From DATLWN01 sp964422615 (GTDB lineage Bacteria > Pseudomonadota > Zetaproteobacteria > Mariprofundales > Mariprofundaceae): 13,401 nt of DNA. Positions 6,644 to 13,401 of this stretch are shown here, in pieces. The stretch is from the NCBI GenBank assembly GCA_964422615.1, contig CAYRBJ010000041.1:1-13401 (forward strand), in the 5' to 3' direction. Below the pieces are notes generated by a model. The model did no database searches. It was not told the origin of the DNA and worked only from the letters and a program-made list of their open reading frames with translations. Both the position numbers and the translations under genes were made by a program. Every line of letters begins with the position of its first letter. The first letter of the stretch is position 1.

Positions 6644-7420
6644 TCAGCGCTTGCTGATCAGCGCCAGACTGAATGGAGAATGCAGGGCCAGGTACAGGCG
6701 ACGGTGGCGACCGACGCGCAGCACGCCGCGCACGCGCACGCGCTCTCCCTCCATCAGGTGCAGCCTGCCCGGAAAGTAGCGGCGGTAGGCGCGGGGGATG
6801 TCGACATGCAGCCGGCCCAGGCGGAAGCCGAGGCCGTTCTTATGCACATGGGTCACCGTTCCCTCGACGATGCGGAACTGGCCGGCCTGGGCGTGGGATA
6901 CCTCGGCGGCGGCGAGCACCCGGAAACGACCGGTGGCCCAGATGCCGAGATGGCGGGCCCGGGCGGTATCCTCTTCGTGCAACAGGGAGACCGCATGGGC
7001 GAAATTCGGGGGAAAGATGTAGACGTGGGCCAGGCCCTCACGCACGAGCAGGCCGTTGATCCAGGTGCCGTCGCGCAGATAGACATGGGCGAGCAGGCGT
7101 CCGTATATGTCGTGCTGCTGTGCATCGGTCATCAGCCGTACCTCGCGGTCGAGTACCAGACCCCTCAGGCGGGCGCCGGCCCTTTTCCCCAGCGGCTGGC
7201 CGGGTTCGTCATCGTGCGCCACCTCCGGGGCGTTGATGCCGACCAGGCGCACCTTCTCGCCGCCGTCGGTGCGGAAGGTATCGCCGTCGTAGACATGGGC
7301 CACATGCACCCAGCGGTCGGGGCTGACGACGGACAGGGTGCCGGCATACGCGGCATGGGAAGCGAGGATCGCCAGCAGCAGCCCAACGGGGAGAAGACGG
7401 GTGAGCCGGCGCATCCGCAT
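6644..7420 (-). CDS. Exported thermonuclease-like (SNase-fold) nuclease with a C-terminal extension
   Basis: A 258-residue staphylococcal-nuclease-like protein. The N-terminus has a basic start and a hydrophobic stretch (about 8-26, cleavage near AYA), so it is predicted to be exported. The SNase core carries the key residues: VYDGDTF (43-49) giving Asp45, Asp47 and Thr48; VRLVGINAPE (57-66) giving the Arg58 and Glu66 equivalents of the catalytic residues; and DIYGRLLAHV (104-113) with Arg108. Residues 180-258 form a beta-rich extension (EGTVTHVHKNGLGFRLGRLH and RVRVRGVL) resembling an OB-like strand pattern, beyond the length of the minimal enzyme. The start at 7420 overlaps the stop of the dihydroorotate dehydrogenase gene (TGATG). 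The frame stays open further upstream, but that part lies inside the dehydrogenase gene. The family hydrolyses DNA and RNA 5'-phosphodiester bonds with Ca2+. Confidence 0.88.
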   Translation of the reverse strand: MRMRRLTRLLPVGLLLAILASHAAYAGTLSVVSPDRWVHVAHVYDGDTFRTDGGEKVRLVGINAPEVAHDDEPGQPLGKRAGARLRGLVLDREVRLMTDAQQHDIYGRLLAHVYLRDGTWINGLLVREGLAHVYIFPPNFAHAVSLLHEEDTARARHLGIWATGRFRVLAAAEVSHAQAGQFRIVEGTVTHVHKNGLGFRLGRLHVDIPRAYRRYFPGRLHLMEGERVRVRGVLRVGRHRRLYLALHSPFSLALISKR

Positions 7421-8358
7421 CAGGCGAGGCTCAGGCTGCCGACGAGCTCGGGGTACGACAGGCCGTGTCGGCCGAGGTATTCCCTGAGTCCGTCCAGCAC
7501 CTTGGTGCACAGCAGCGGATCGTAGAACAGGCCGGTGCCGAGGCCGAGGGCATCGGAGCCGGCGATGGCGAATTCGACGGCATCACCCGGCGCGGTCAGG
7601 CCGCCCTGGCCGAGGATGGGGATGGCATGCCGGGCGGCGACCTGGCGCACCTGGTGGATCTTCCACAGCGCCACCGGCTTGATCGCGGGTCCCGACAGCC
7701 CGCCGGAGATATTGCCCAGCACCGGCCGGCGCGTCTCGGGATCCACGGCCATGCCGACCAGGGTGTTGATCACCGAGAAGCCGTCGGTGCCGGCCTCGAT
7801 GCAGGCCTTGGCGATGCCCTGGATATCGGCGTTGTTCGGCGACAGCTTGGTGATCAGCGGTTTCTTCGTCGCTCCCCGCATGGCCTCGACGACCCTGGCG
7901 CTCATGGTCGCATCGTTGCCGAAATGCACGCCGCCGGCCTTGACGTTCGGGCAGGAGATGTTGATCTCCATGGCGGTGACCGGCGAGTCGTCGAAGATCC
8001 TGGCCACCTCGGCGTATTCCTCGACGGAGGCGCCGTTGACGTTGGCCCAGAATTGGGTTTCGTCGTGCGGCAGGCGGGGCAACACCGTATCGACCACGTA
8101 GCGCGTGCCCGGATTCTGCAGGCCGATGGCGTTGAGCATGCCGGACGGGGTTTCAAAGACGCGGTGCGGGGCATTGCCCAGGCGCGGCTCCAGCGTCGTG
8201 CCCTTCAGGATCACGGCACCGACATCGCGGTTCGAGAAGCCGGTGACGCGGGTGTATTCCTCGCCGAAGCCGACACAGCCGGACAGCAGCACCAACGGGC
8301 TCTGCAGCGAGAGCCCTGCGAAGGTGATGGAAAGATCGGCTTGGGGGGATGCGGACAT
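7420..8358 (-). CDS. pyrD: Dihydroorotate dehydrogenase, class 1B (PyrD catalytic subunit)
   Basis: Encodes a 312-residue FMN-dependent class 1 enzyme oxidising dihydroorotate to orotate in pyrimidine synthesis. It begins ADLSITFAGLSLQSPLVLLS and contains LKGTTLEPRLGNAPHR (51-66), the loop NAIGLQNPG (76-84), and EINISCPNVK (131-140) with Cys136 as catalytic base, the residue typical of soluble class 1 enzymes (membrane class 2 uses Ser). FMN-binding segments KPLITKLSPN, VINTLVGMA, GGLSGPAIKP and PILGQGGL are intact. Two ATGs are possible, 8358 and 8370. The first is preferred since the family usually starts with such a short leader; neither has a strong ribosome site. Class 1B enzymes normally partner with an iron-sulfur/FAD subunit (PyrK), not seen here. 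The stop overlaps the nuclease start. Confidence 0.9.
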   Translation of the reverse strand: MSASPQADLSITFAGLSLQSPLVLLSGCVGFGEEYTRVTGFSNRDVGAVILKGTTLEPRLGNAPHRVFETPSGMLNAIGLQNPGTRYVVDTVLPRLPHDETQFWANVNGASVEEYAEVARIFDDSPVTAMEINISCPNVKAGGVHFGNDATMSARVVEAMRGATKKPLITKLSPNNADIQGIAKACIEAGTDGFSVINTLVGMAVDPETRRPVLGNISGGLSGPAIKPVALWKIHQVRQVAARHAIPILGQGGLTAPGDAVEFAIAGSDALGLGTGLFYDPLLCTKVLDGLREYLGRHGLSYPELVGSLSLA

Positions 8359-8409
8359 GGGCGGAAGCATAGCGTCGCCCCCGTCGCCGCGACAGGGGGA
8401 GGGCCTGGA

Positions 8410-8428
8410 TAGGGCCTGTCTGGCCCTA
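8410..8428 (-). terminator. Perfect GC-rich hairpin at the stop codon of the universal stress gene
   Basis: TAGGGCC (8410-8416) and GGCCCTA (8422-8428) form a perfect 7-base stem around a 5-base loop. Read on the minus strand, the stem begins exactly with the TAG stop of the universal stress gene. There is no T run afterwards, so it may act as an RNA-stability or weak pause element rather than an intrinsic terminator. AGGGCCTG is also repeated directly at 8400-8407 and 8411-8418. Confidence 0.35.
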
Positions 8429-8887
8429 AGTGATGGGCACGCGCGGCTTGACCACCAGCACCGGGCACTTGGCATGACGCACCACCTGCTCGGCGGTGGA
8501 GCCCAGCAGCAGGTGCATCAGCCCCGTATGGCCGTGGCTACCGATGACGATCAGGTCGGCACCCATGCTGTCGGCGAATTCGCAGATGGCGCCATCCGCA
8601 TTCCTGACGCTTTCGATGGCATGCGTCTGCACACCGAGGCTCGCCGGAATGCCCTGCTGCCAGTCTTGCAGGCGCCTGCGGGCCGCCTCCAGCCTGTCCT
8701 CCGTGACATCTTCCATGGGCGGCATCATCATTTCCGGCATCTCTTGCTGGTAGACCTGCGGCACGATCACATGCAGCGCATGCAACTCCGCCTTGAATGC
8801 CCGGGCCTGTTCCACCGCCGCCGCCAGCGCCACGCCGCCGTACGGCGACAGGTCGGTGGCAGCGACAATGCGTTTGATCGTTGGCAT
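8426..8887 (-). CDS. Universal stress protein (UspA family)
   Basis: A 153-residue protein with one Usp domain. It begins MPTIKRIVAATDLSPYGGVA, the beta-1/DxS region of the family. The ATP-binding motif G-2x-G-9x-G-S/T is visible as GSHGHTGLMHLLLGST (116-131), followed by AEQVVRHAKCPVLVV. This places it in the ATP-binding, UspFG-like half of the family. A Met-rich loop (EMPEMMMPPMED, 49-60) sits in the middle. Such proteins support survival under starvation, oxidative or envelope stress, though the mechanism is generally unclear. AAGGAG (8894-8899, minus strand) lies 6 bases before the ATG. The gene is upstream of pyrD with about 67 bases between them, and is divergent from the SYLF gene. Confidence 0.92.
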   Translation of the reverse strand: MPTIKRIVAATDLSPYGGVALAAAVEQARAFKAELHALHVIVPQVYQQEMPEMMMPPMEDVTEDRLEAARRRLQDWQQGIPASLGVQTHAIESVRNADGAICEFADSMGADLIVIGSHGHTGLMHLLLGSTAEQVVRHAKCPVLVVKPRVPIT

Positions 8888-8893
8888 GATTCT

Positions 8894-8899
8894 CTCCTT
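8894..8899 (-). promoter_or_regulatory. Ribosome binding site of the universal stress gene
   Basis: AAGGAG read on the minus strand lies 6 bases before the ATG at 8887. It lies in the 85-base gap shared with the divergent SYLF gene. I could not place a convincing -35/-10 pair on either strand in that gap. Confidence 0.6.
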
Positions 8900-8961
8900 G
8901 GCGTGATAGCGTAGACCAAGCGCTGCATTTTTATCTACACTTCGGCACCAAACCGTGCATC

Positions 8962-8967
8962 AGGAGG
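8962..8967 (+). promoter_or_regulatory. Ribosome binding site fixing the SYLF gene start
   Basis: AGGAGG lies 5 bases before the ATG at 8973. It decides for that start over the in-frame ATG at 8958-8955, which would itself place the ribosome site inside the coding sequence. Confidence 0.75.
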
Positions 8968-8972
8968 CAACG

Positions 8973-9707
8973 ATGCGAAGACTGACGTTGGCAATGGGTA
9001 TGCTGGTGACATCGATGGGCCTGGTACTGGCGCCGTTGGCGCATGCCGAATCGGACAAGGCCAAGGCGGCGCACAAGGTGCACGTGGCGGCGGAGGTGCT
9101 GAAGGAGATCATGGATACCCCGGACAAGGGCATCCCGCGCGACCTGCTGAGTCAGGCCGCAGCCGTGGCCATTTTCCCGGATGTCATCAAGGCCGGCTTC
9201 GTCATCGGCGGCAAATACGGTCGGGGCGTGATCCTCAGGCATGAGCCGTCGACCAACCGCTGGTCCGCACCGGCCTTCTATTCGATCGGTGCCGGTTCCG
9301 TGGGCTGGCAGATCGGTGCCGAGTCGACCGACCTGGTGCTGGTGATCCGCCACCAGCGCGGGGTGGAGAGCCTGCTGCACAACGAGCTGACGCTCGGCGG
9401 CGATGCCTCGGTGGCGGCGGGGCCGGTCGGGCGCAGTGCCCAGGCGGGTACGGACGTGGCGTTGAAGAGCGAGGTGTTGTCCTATTCGCGCAGTCGCGGC
9501 CTGTTCGCCGGCATCTCCCTGGAGGGCGCCAAGATCAACCAGCTCAACGATTACAACCGGGCCTACTATGGCCGCAAGCTGACCTCGCGGGAGATCCTGA
9601 TCGAGCACAAGGTGTCGCCGCCGGCATCGGCCAGGGAACTGATCAGGGAACTGGAGCGCTACAGCAGGCCGTTACCCAAGACGGAACACAAGCACAACAA
9701 GCACTGA
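8973..9707 (+). CDS. Exported SYLF/Ysc84-domain lipid-binding protein
   Basis: A 244-residue protein with a Sec signal peptide (hydrophobic core about 5-23, probable cleavage after AHA at 25). The remainder is a SYLF (Ysc84/DUF500) domain. Visible hallmarks are AAAVAIFPDVIKAGFVIGGK (62-81) with GRGVIL, PAFYSIGAGSVGWQIG (100-115) with STDLVLVI, ASVAAGPVGR (145-154), and LSYSRSRGLFAGISLEGAKI (169-188). SYLF proteins bind phosphoinositides in eukaryotes; bacterial exported ones are assigned to lipid association or envelope maintenance, without settled mechanism. The C-terminus is a short Lys/His-rich tail (KTEHKHNKH). AGGAGG (8962-8967) sits 5 bases before the chosen ATG. It is transcribed away from the universal stress gene and ends convergent with the short-chain dehydrogenase. 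No acyl-anchor Cys is visible near the cleavage site. Confidence 0.9.
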   Translation: MRRLTLAMGMLVTSMGLVLAPLAHAESDKAKAAHKVHVAAEVLKEIMDTPDKGIPRDLLSQAAAVAIFPDVIKAGFVIGGKYGRGVILRHEPSTNRWSAPAFYSIGAGSVGWQIGAESTDLVLVIRHQRGVESLLHNELTLGGDASVAAGPVGRSAQAGTDVALKSEVLSYSRSRGLFAGISLEGAKINQLNDYNRAYYGRKLTSREILIEHKVSPPASARELIRELERYSRPLPKTEHKHNKH

Positions 9708-9730
9708 CGCATCCGGCAGACCGGCGTTGT

Positions 9731-10459
9731 TCAGTGCGCCTGCAGCCAAGCTCTGGCATCCAGCGTCTTGCCCCGGTCCTCGTCGCCGTCCCCGGTTAAC
9801 AGCCGGGCGAAGGCCTCGGCCGCCACGGATGGCAGCGGGACGTCCTCGGCCGGTTTGCCCGGATAGGCTCGCTGGAACAGGGCGGTGCGCATGTCACCGG
9901 GATTGACCGTGAAGAAGCGCAGTGCCGGTTCCGGGTGCTCGGCCTGCCACATGGCGGCGGCAAGCCCCAGCGCCCGCTTGGCCAGGCCGTAGCCCTGCCA
10001 GTTGGGGATGTCCTGCTTGATCATGTCGCAGGTGGTGAAAATCACCGAGGCCTTGTCGGCGCGCGCCAACAGCGGCAGCAGGGTGCGGGTCAGCAGGTTC
10101 GGGGCTGTCAGGTGCAGGTCCAGCATCTGGCGGAAATCGTCTGTCTTGACGTACTGCATCGGCGTGCAGTAGCGCAGGCTGCCGGCGATATGGGCGATGC
10201 CGTCCAGGTGCGGGATGTGCACCGTCAGCGCCTCGAACAGCTTGTCGTATTCGTCGAACTGCACGAGATCCAGCGGCACGCACAGGCAGCGGCCGCCGGC
10301 TTTCTCCACCAGATCCCTGGTTTCGGCCAGCCGGGTTTCGTTGCGTGCCAGCGCCACCACGTTGGCGCCACCGGCCCCGAGGCGCACGGCCACCTCGCGC
10401 CCGAGACCGGATGAGGCCCCGGTGACCAGGTAGATGCGATCTTTTTGTGCTTTTGCCAT
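9731..10459 (-). CDS. Short-chain dehydrogenase/reductase, YciK-like
   Basis: A 242-residue classical-type short-chain dehydrogenase. The NAD(P)-binding motif TGASSGLG (13-20) is near the start and HIAGSL (90-95) occupies the place of the usual NNAG. The catalytic Tyr157 and Lys161 are in YGLAK. The expected active-site Ser in the preceding strand appears replaced by Thr (VIFTTCDM, Thr142/143). NPGDMRT (186-192) matches the cofactor-binding PG motif. Overall layout resembles YciK-type enzymes, whose substrate is poorly known. GGAGG (10467-10471, minus strand) lies 7 bases upstream of the ATG. It is transcribed away from EttA across a 124-base gap and converges on the SYLF gene. The fold is certain; oxidation or reduction of an alcohol/carbonyl with NAD(P)(H) is expected, but the substrate is unknown. 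Confidence 0.88.
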   Translation of the reverse strand: MAKAQKDRIYLVTGASSGLGREVAVRLGAGGANVVALARNETRLAETRDLVEKAGGRCLCVPLDLVQFDEYDKLFEALTVHIPHLDGIAHIAGSLRYCTPMQYVKTDDFRQMLDLHLTAPNLLTRTLLPLLARADKASVIFTTCDMIKQDIPNWQGYGLAKRALGLAAAMWQAEHPEPALRFFTVNPGDMRTALFQRAYPGKPAEDVPLPSVAAEAFARLLTGDGDEDRGKTLDARAWLQAH

Positions 10460-10583
10460 CGGTATTCCTCCCCCGCAGAGCTTGGGGTCGGGCGAACCCT
10501 AGCAGGCGTCGGAGCTCCTGTGGCATAGAGTTTTGCCTCGCCCCCCAGTAGGCTGCGGTCCACTTTCGATGCGGGGGTGGCCG

Positions 10584-12251
10584 ATGGCCGATTACCAGTA
10601 CATCTATTCGATGCAGGGCGTGGGCAAGATCGTCGGCCAGAAGGAGATCCTGAAGAACATCTGGCTGTCGTTCTTCCCGGGCGCCAAGATCGGCGTACTC
10701 GGCCTGAACGGCGCCGGCAAGTCCACGCTGCTCCGGATCATGGCCGGCCTCGACCAGGATATCCGCGGCGAGGCGCGCCCGGCCCCGGGCATCCGCATCG
10801 GTTTCCTGCCGCAGGAGCCGGCGCTTGATGCAGCCAAGGATGTGCGTGGCAACGTCGAGGAGGGGGTGGCCGAAACCAAGGCGCTGATCGACCGCTTCAA
10901 CGCCGTCAGCGAGGCCTTCACCGATCCCGATGCCGATTTCGACGCGCTCTTGGCCGAGCAGGGGGAGTTGCAGGACAAGATCGATGCCGCCGACGCCTGG
11001 GATCTGGAGCGCAAGCTGGAGGTGGCGGCCGACGCGCTGCGCCTGCCGGACTGGGATGCCGACGTGACCAAGCTCTCGGGCGGCGAGCGCCGGCGCGTGG
11101 CCCTGTGCCGCCTGCTGTTGTCCAACCCGGACATGCTGCTGCTGGACGAGCCGACCAACCATCTCGACGCCGAGTCGGTGGCCTGGCTGGAGCGCTTCCT
11201 GCACGACTATCCGGGCACCGTGGTGGCGGTGACCCACGATCGCTATTTCCTGGACAACGTCGCCGGCTGGATTCTCGAGCTGGACCGCGGCCAGGGCATC
11301 CCGTTCGAGGGCAACTACTCGGCCTGGCTCGAGGCCAAGGAAAAGCGCCTGGCGGTGGAGGAGAAGCAGGAGGATGCCCGCCAGCGCGCGATCAAGGACG
11401 AGCTGGAGTGGGTGCGCTCCTCTGCCAAGGGGCGCCATGCCAAGTCCAAGGCCAGGCTCAAGGCCTTCGACGAGCTGGCCAGCAAAGAGGTGCAGCAGCA
11501 GAACGCCACCAAGCAGATCTTCATTCCGGCCGGCGAAAGATTGGGCGACATCGTCGTCAAGGCCGAGGATGTGTCGAAGGGCTACGGCGATCGCCTCTTG
11601 ATCGACCAGCTCAACTTCAACCTGCCCCGGGGCGGCATCGTCGGCATCATCGGGCCGAACGGTGCCGGCAAGACGACGCTGTTCCGCATGATCACCGGCC
11701 AGGAGCAGCCCGATTCCGGCACCCTGACCATCGGCGATACGGTGCAGTTCTCCTATGTCGACCAGTCGCGCGATGCGCTGGATGGCGAGAAGACCGTGTG
11801 GGAGGAGATCTCCGGCGGGGCGGATTCGATTTATCTCGGCAAGATCGAGGTGTCGAGCCGCGCCTATTGCGGGCGCTTCAACTTCAAGGGCGGCGACCAG
11901 CAGAAGAAGATCAAGGTGCTCTCAGGTGGCGAGCGCAACCGCGTGCATCTGGCGAAGATGTTGATGAGCGGCGGCAACGTGCTGCTCCTGGACGAGCCGA
12001 CCAACGATCTGGACGTCGATACCCTGCGGGCGCTCGAGGAGGCGCTGCTCGATTTCGCCGGCTGCGCCGTGATCATCAGCCATGACCGCTGGTTTCTGGA
12101 CCGTGTGGCCACCCACATCCTGGCCTACGAGGGCGAGGGGCATGTCGAGTGGTTCGAGGGCAACTTCGCCGACTACGAGGCGGACAAGAAGAAACGCCTC
12201 GGCGAGGACGCCGTGCAGCCGCACCGCATGAAATTCAAGCGCCTGGCCTGA
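10584..12251 (+). CDS. ettA: Energy-dependent translational throttle protein EttA (ABC-F ATPase)
   Basis: A 555-residue cytoplasmic ABC-F protein, the same length as E. coli EttA. It binds the ribosomal E site and gates entry of the initiating ribosome into elongation in response to the ATP/ADP ratio. Two ABC domains are visible: Walker A GLNGAGKST (40-48), signature LSGGE (164-168), Walker B LLLDEPTNHLD (185-195); then GPNGAGKTT (357-365), LSGGERNRVHLAKML (446-460) and LLLDEPTNDLD (467-477). The linker between them (about 240-320) is rich in charged residues, including KGRHAKSKARLKAFDELA, typical of the P-site-tRNA interaction motif. Both Walker B glutamates (189, 471) are present. ATG codons upstream at 10533 and 10569 extend the protein without family match. 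GGGGGTGG precedes the chosen ATG by 3 bases. No transmembrane segments occur. Confidence 0.96.
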   Translation: MADYQYIYSMQGVGKIVGQKEILKNIWLSFFPGAKIGVLGLNGAGKSTLLRIMAGLDQDIRGEARPAPGIRIGFLPQEPALDAAKDVRGNVEEGVAETKALIDRFNAVSEAFTDPDADFDALLAEQGELQDKIDAADAWDLERKLEVAADALRLPDWDADVTKLSGGERRRVALCRLLLSNPDMLLLDEPTNHLDAESVAWLERFLHDYPGTVVAVTHDRYFLDNVAGWILELDRGQGIPFEGNYSAWLEAKEKRLAVEEKQEDARQRAIKDELEWVRSSAKGRHAKSKARLKAFDELASKEVQQQNATKQIFIPAGERLGDIVVKAEDVSKGYGDRLLIDQLNFNLPRGGIVGIIGPNGAGKTTLFRMITGQEQPDSGTLTIGDTVQFSYVDQSRDALDGEKTVWEEISGGADSIYLGKIEVSSRAYCGRFNFKGGDQQKKIKVLSGGERNRVHLAKMLMSGGNVLLLDEPTNDLDVDTLRALEEALLDFAGCAVIISHDRWFLDRVATHILAYEGEGHVEWFEGNFADYEADKKKRLGEDAVQPHRMKFKRLA

Positions 12252-12261
12252 GCGGCCTAAC

Positions 12262-12295
12262 ACATGAAGGACGCCCTTGGCCGCCCTTTATGTTT
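12262..12295 (+). terminator. Probable terminator hairpin after EttA
   Basis: ACATGAAGGACG (12262-12273) pairs with CGCCCTTTATGT (12282-12293) across an 8-base loop, with one A-C mismatch and one G-T pair, and TTT follows (12293-12295). It starts 11 bases after the EttA stop. A competing 6-base GC stem (12252-12257 with 12279-12284) overlaps it. The T run is short, so it is only a moderate candidate. Confidence 0.45.
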
Positions 12296-12374
12296 CATGG
12301 TGTATGGCGGATCATCTGCCAGAAAACCCTACCGATGAACTGTCGCTGATGAGGGGAAGCTCGGGTAAACGACC

Positions 12375-13401
12375 TCATTCCTCGTAATCCTGCGGCACTG
12401 TCGCATCACGGTTATTCGCCATGCCCAGTGAACGGATCAACACGGTGGCGACCATGGCGACCACGAAATTAAGGATAAGGGCATACAAACCGATATAAGC
12501 CGGAATGACCATTCCCCCCAGATGCAATGCATAGGCGGTCTTTTTGAAGCCGGTTAACGAAGCTGCCCAGACGCCCCAGCCGAGTCCGACCCCCCAGCCC
12601 AGAAGCAATGCCTTCGGATCGAACCAACGCGTGTAAATTCCTGAAACGATCGCCGGAAAGGTTTGCAGGATGAGCACGCCCCCGAGCAATTGGAGCTGGA
12701 TGGCATAGTGCTGCGGCAGGTAGACGATGAACAGCAGGGCTCCGAATTTGACGATCAGCGACACCAGCTTGGCGATATGGGTTTCTTTTTGCACGGAACA
12801 GTGCGGGTTGATGTACGTCTTGTAGATGTTCCGGGTGAATAGATTGGCGGCCGCGATGGACATGATGGCAGCCGGAACCAGTGCGCCGATCGCCACTGCG
12901 GCGAATCCCACGCCGACGAACCAGCCCGGGAAATAATGCAGCAGCAGTCCCGGCATGGCGAACTGGGGCCCGTACTGCTTGAAGTAGGGTGCCAAGCTCG
13001 GCTCGGTGGCGATGCCCGAGCTATACGCCACGTAACCCAGCAACGCGATCAACCCCAGTACGAAGGAATAGGCCGGCAGGAACACCCAGTTGGAACGCAA
13101 GGTTTTGGGGCCCTTGGCAGCCAGGACGGCCGTGGTGGCATGCGGATAGAGCATCAACGCCAGTGCGGAACCGAAAGCCAGGGTGGCGTAGAAAGACATG
13201 AGCCCGGTATTGCCGTCCTTGACCGGTGGAAGCAGCAGTTTGTCGTGCGGGATCGACGCGAAGATATGAGCAAACCCGCCCACCTTGATGGGAACGATCA
13301 CGATGAGGGCAATGACCGTGACGTACACCAGCAGGTCTTTGACGATGGCAATCGAGGCCGGTGCCCGTAGTCCGCTGGTGTAGGTGAATGCCGCCAGGAT
13401 C
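12375..13401 (-). CDS. MctP-like sodium:solute symporter, C-terminal part (5' partial)
   Basis: The reading frame is open to the right window edge, so these 341 residues are the C-terminal part of a larger membrane protein. The extreme right end reads AAFTYTSGLRAPASIAIVKD, a segment typical of the sodium:solute symporter family, specifically MctP-like monocarboxylate permeases. About eight hydrophobic segments follow, including IALIVIVPIKVGG, FVLGLIALLGYVAY, AAVAIGALVPAAIMSIAAAN (a Ser-rich helix comparable to the Na2-site helix), LGGVLILQTFPAIVSGIY and LILNFVVAMVATVLI. The short polar tail ends in VPQDYEE. Importing a short organic acid with Na+ is the family expectation; the true substrate is unknown. 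This stretch is less GC-rich than the neighbouring genes. The stop lies 123 bases from EttA, with the two genes convergent. Confidence 0.85.
   Translation of the reverse strand, partial: ILAAFTYTSGLRAPASIAIVKDLLVYVTVIALIVIVPIKVGGFAHIFASIPHDKLLLPPVKDGNTGLMSFYATLAFGSALALMLYPHATTAVLAAKGPKTLRSNWVFLPAYSFVLGLIALLGYVAYSSGIATEPSLAPYFKQYGPQFAMPGLLLHYFPGWFVGVGFAAVAIGALVPAAIMSIAAANLFTRNIYKTYINPHCSVQKETHIAKLVSLIVKFGALLFIVYLPQHYAIQLQLLGGVLILQTFPAIVSGIYTRWFDPKALLLGWGVGLGWGVWAASLTGFKKTAYALHLGGMVIPAYIGLYALILNFVVAMVATVLIRSLGMANNRDATVPQDYEE

Noticed and set aside
6653..6662. Palindrome GCTGATCAGC near the end of the nuclease gene
   Set aside because: It is short, lies in coding sequence and has no T run, so chance is the simplest explanation.
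7421..7510. Longer nuclease with 30 additional N-terminal residues
   Set aside because: The extra part lies inside pyrD and lacks family similarity. The signal peptide begins at the overlapping ATG at 7420.
8888..8972. Promoter pair in the gap between the universal stress and SYLF genes
   Set aside because: Weak TTGGCG and TTATCT-like hexamers exist, but no pair has acceptable spacing on either strand.
9894..11438. Long open frame on the minus strand (about 514 codons) spanning part of EttA and the dehydrogenase
   Set aside because: It is antisense to EttA and out of frame with the dehydrogenase on the same strand, and spans both genes. The product has no recognisable motifs.
1..13401. CRISPR array, tRNA/rRNA, insertion sequence or phage integration site
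   Set aside because: No spaced direct repeats, tRNA-like cloverleaf, transposase or integrase sequence, or terminal inverted repeats were seen.

Overview
This window looks like chromosome from a GC-rich proteobacterium, most likely a gammaproteobacterium. The evidence is the gene families present (two-partner secretion proteins, an EttA of the usual 555 residues, an Spx/YffB-like ArsC protein, a YciK-like dehydrogenase, a SYLF lipid-binding protein), the strong G/C bias at third codon positions and the clear AGGAGG-type ribosome sites. The species cannot be named from the sequence. Thirteen complete protein genes and two genes cut by the window edges fill almost all of it. I see no tRNA, rRNA, CRISPR array, insertion sequence or integrase, and no gap over 300 bases without a gene.

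Layout. Bases 1-3643 (+) hold the C-terminal end of a large secreted exoprotein with YDG/MBG repeat modules (TpsA), its outer-membrane transporter (TpsB), and, 25 bases later, a protein with both PAPS-binding motifs of sulfotransferases. Bases 3683-6628 (+) are a tightly packed run: a stand-alone RibD-type reductase, a DUF985 cupin (probably starting at an overlapping TTG), an exported cyclophilin, an Spx/YffB-type ArsC-like protein and a small alpha/beta hydrolase joined to it by an ATGA overlap. Bases 6644-8887 (-) hold a universal stress protein, a class 1B dihydroorotate dehydrogenase and an exported thermonuclease-like protein whose start overlaps the dehydrogenase stop (TGATG). Then come an exported SYLF/Ysc84 protein (+), a short-chain dehydrogenase (-), the divergent translation factor EttA (+), and the C-terminal part of an MctP-like sodium:solute symporter (-), which is visibly less GC-rich than the rest.

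How the genes work together. The clearest functional unit is the two-partner secretion pair, where TpsB would carry TpsA across the outer membrane. The sulfotransferase-like gene directly behind it is the most interesting observation. It occupies the place that a dedicated modifying enzyme takes in systems such as HMW1A-B-C, and suggests, without proving, a sulfated exoprotein or surface glycan. The remaining genes are mostly housekeeping, stress or envelope functions in short operons, without an obvious shared pathway.
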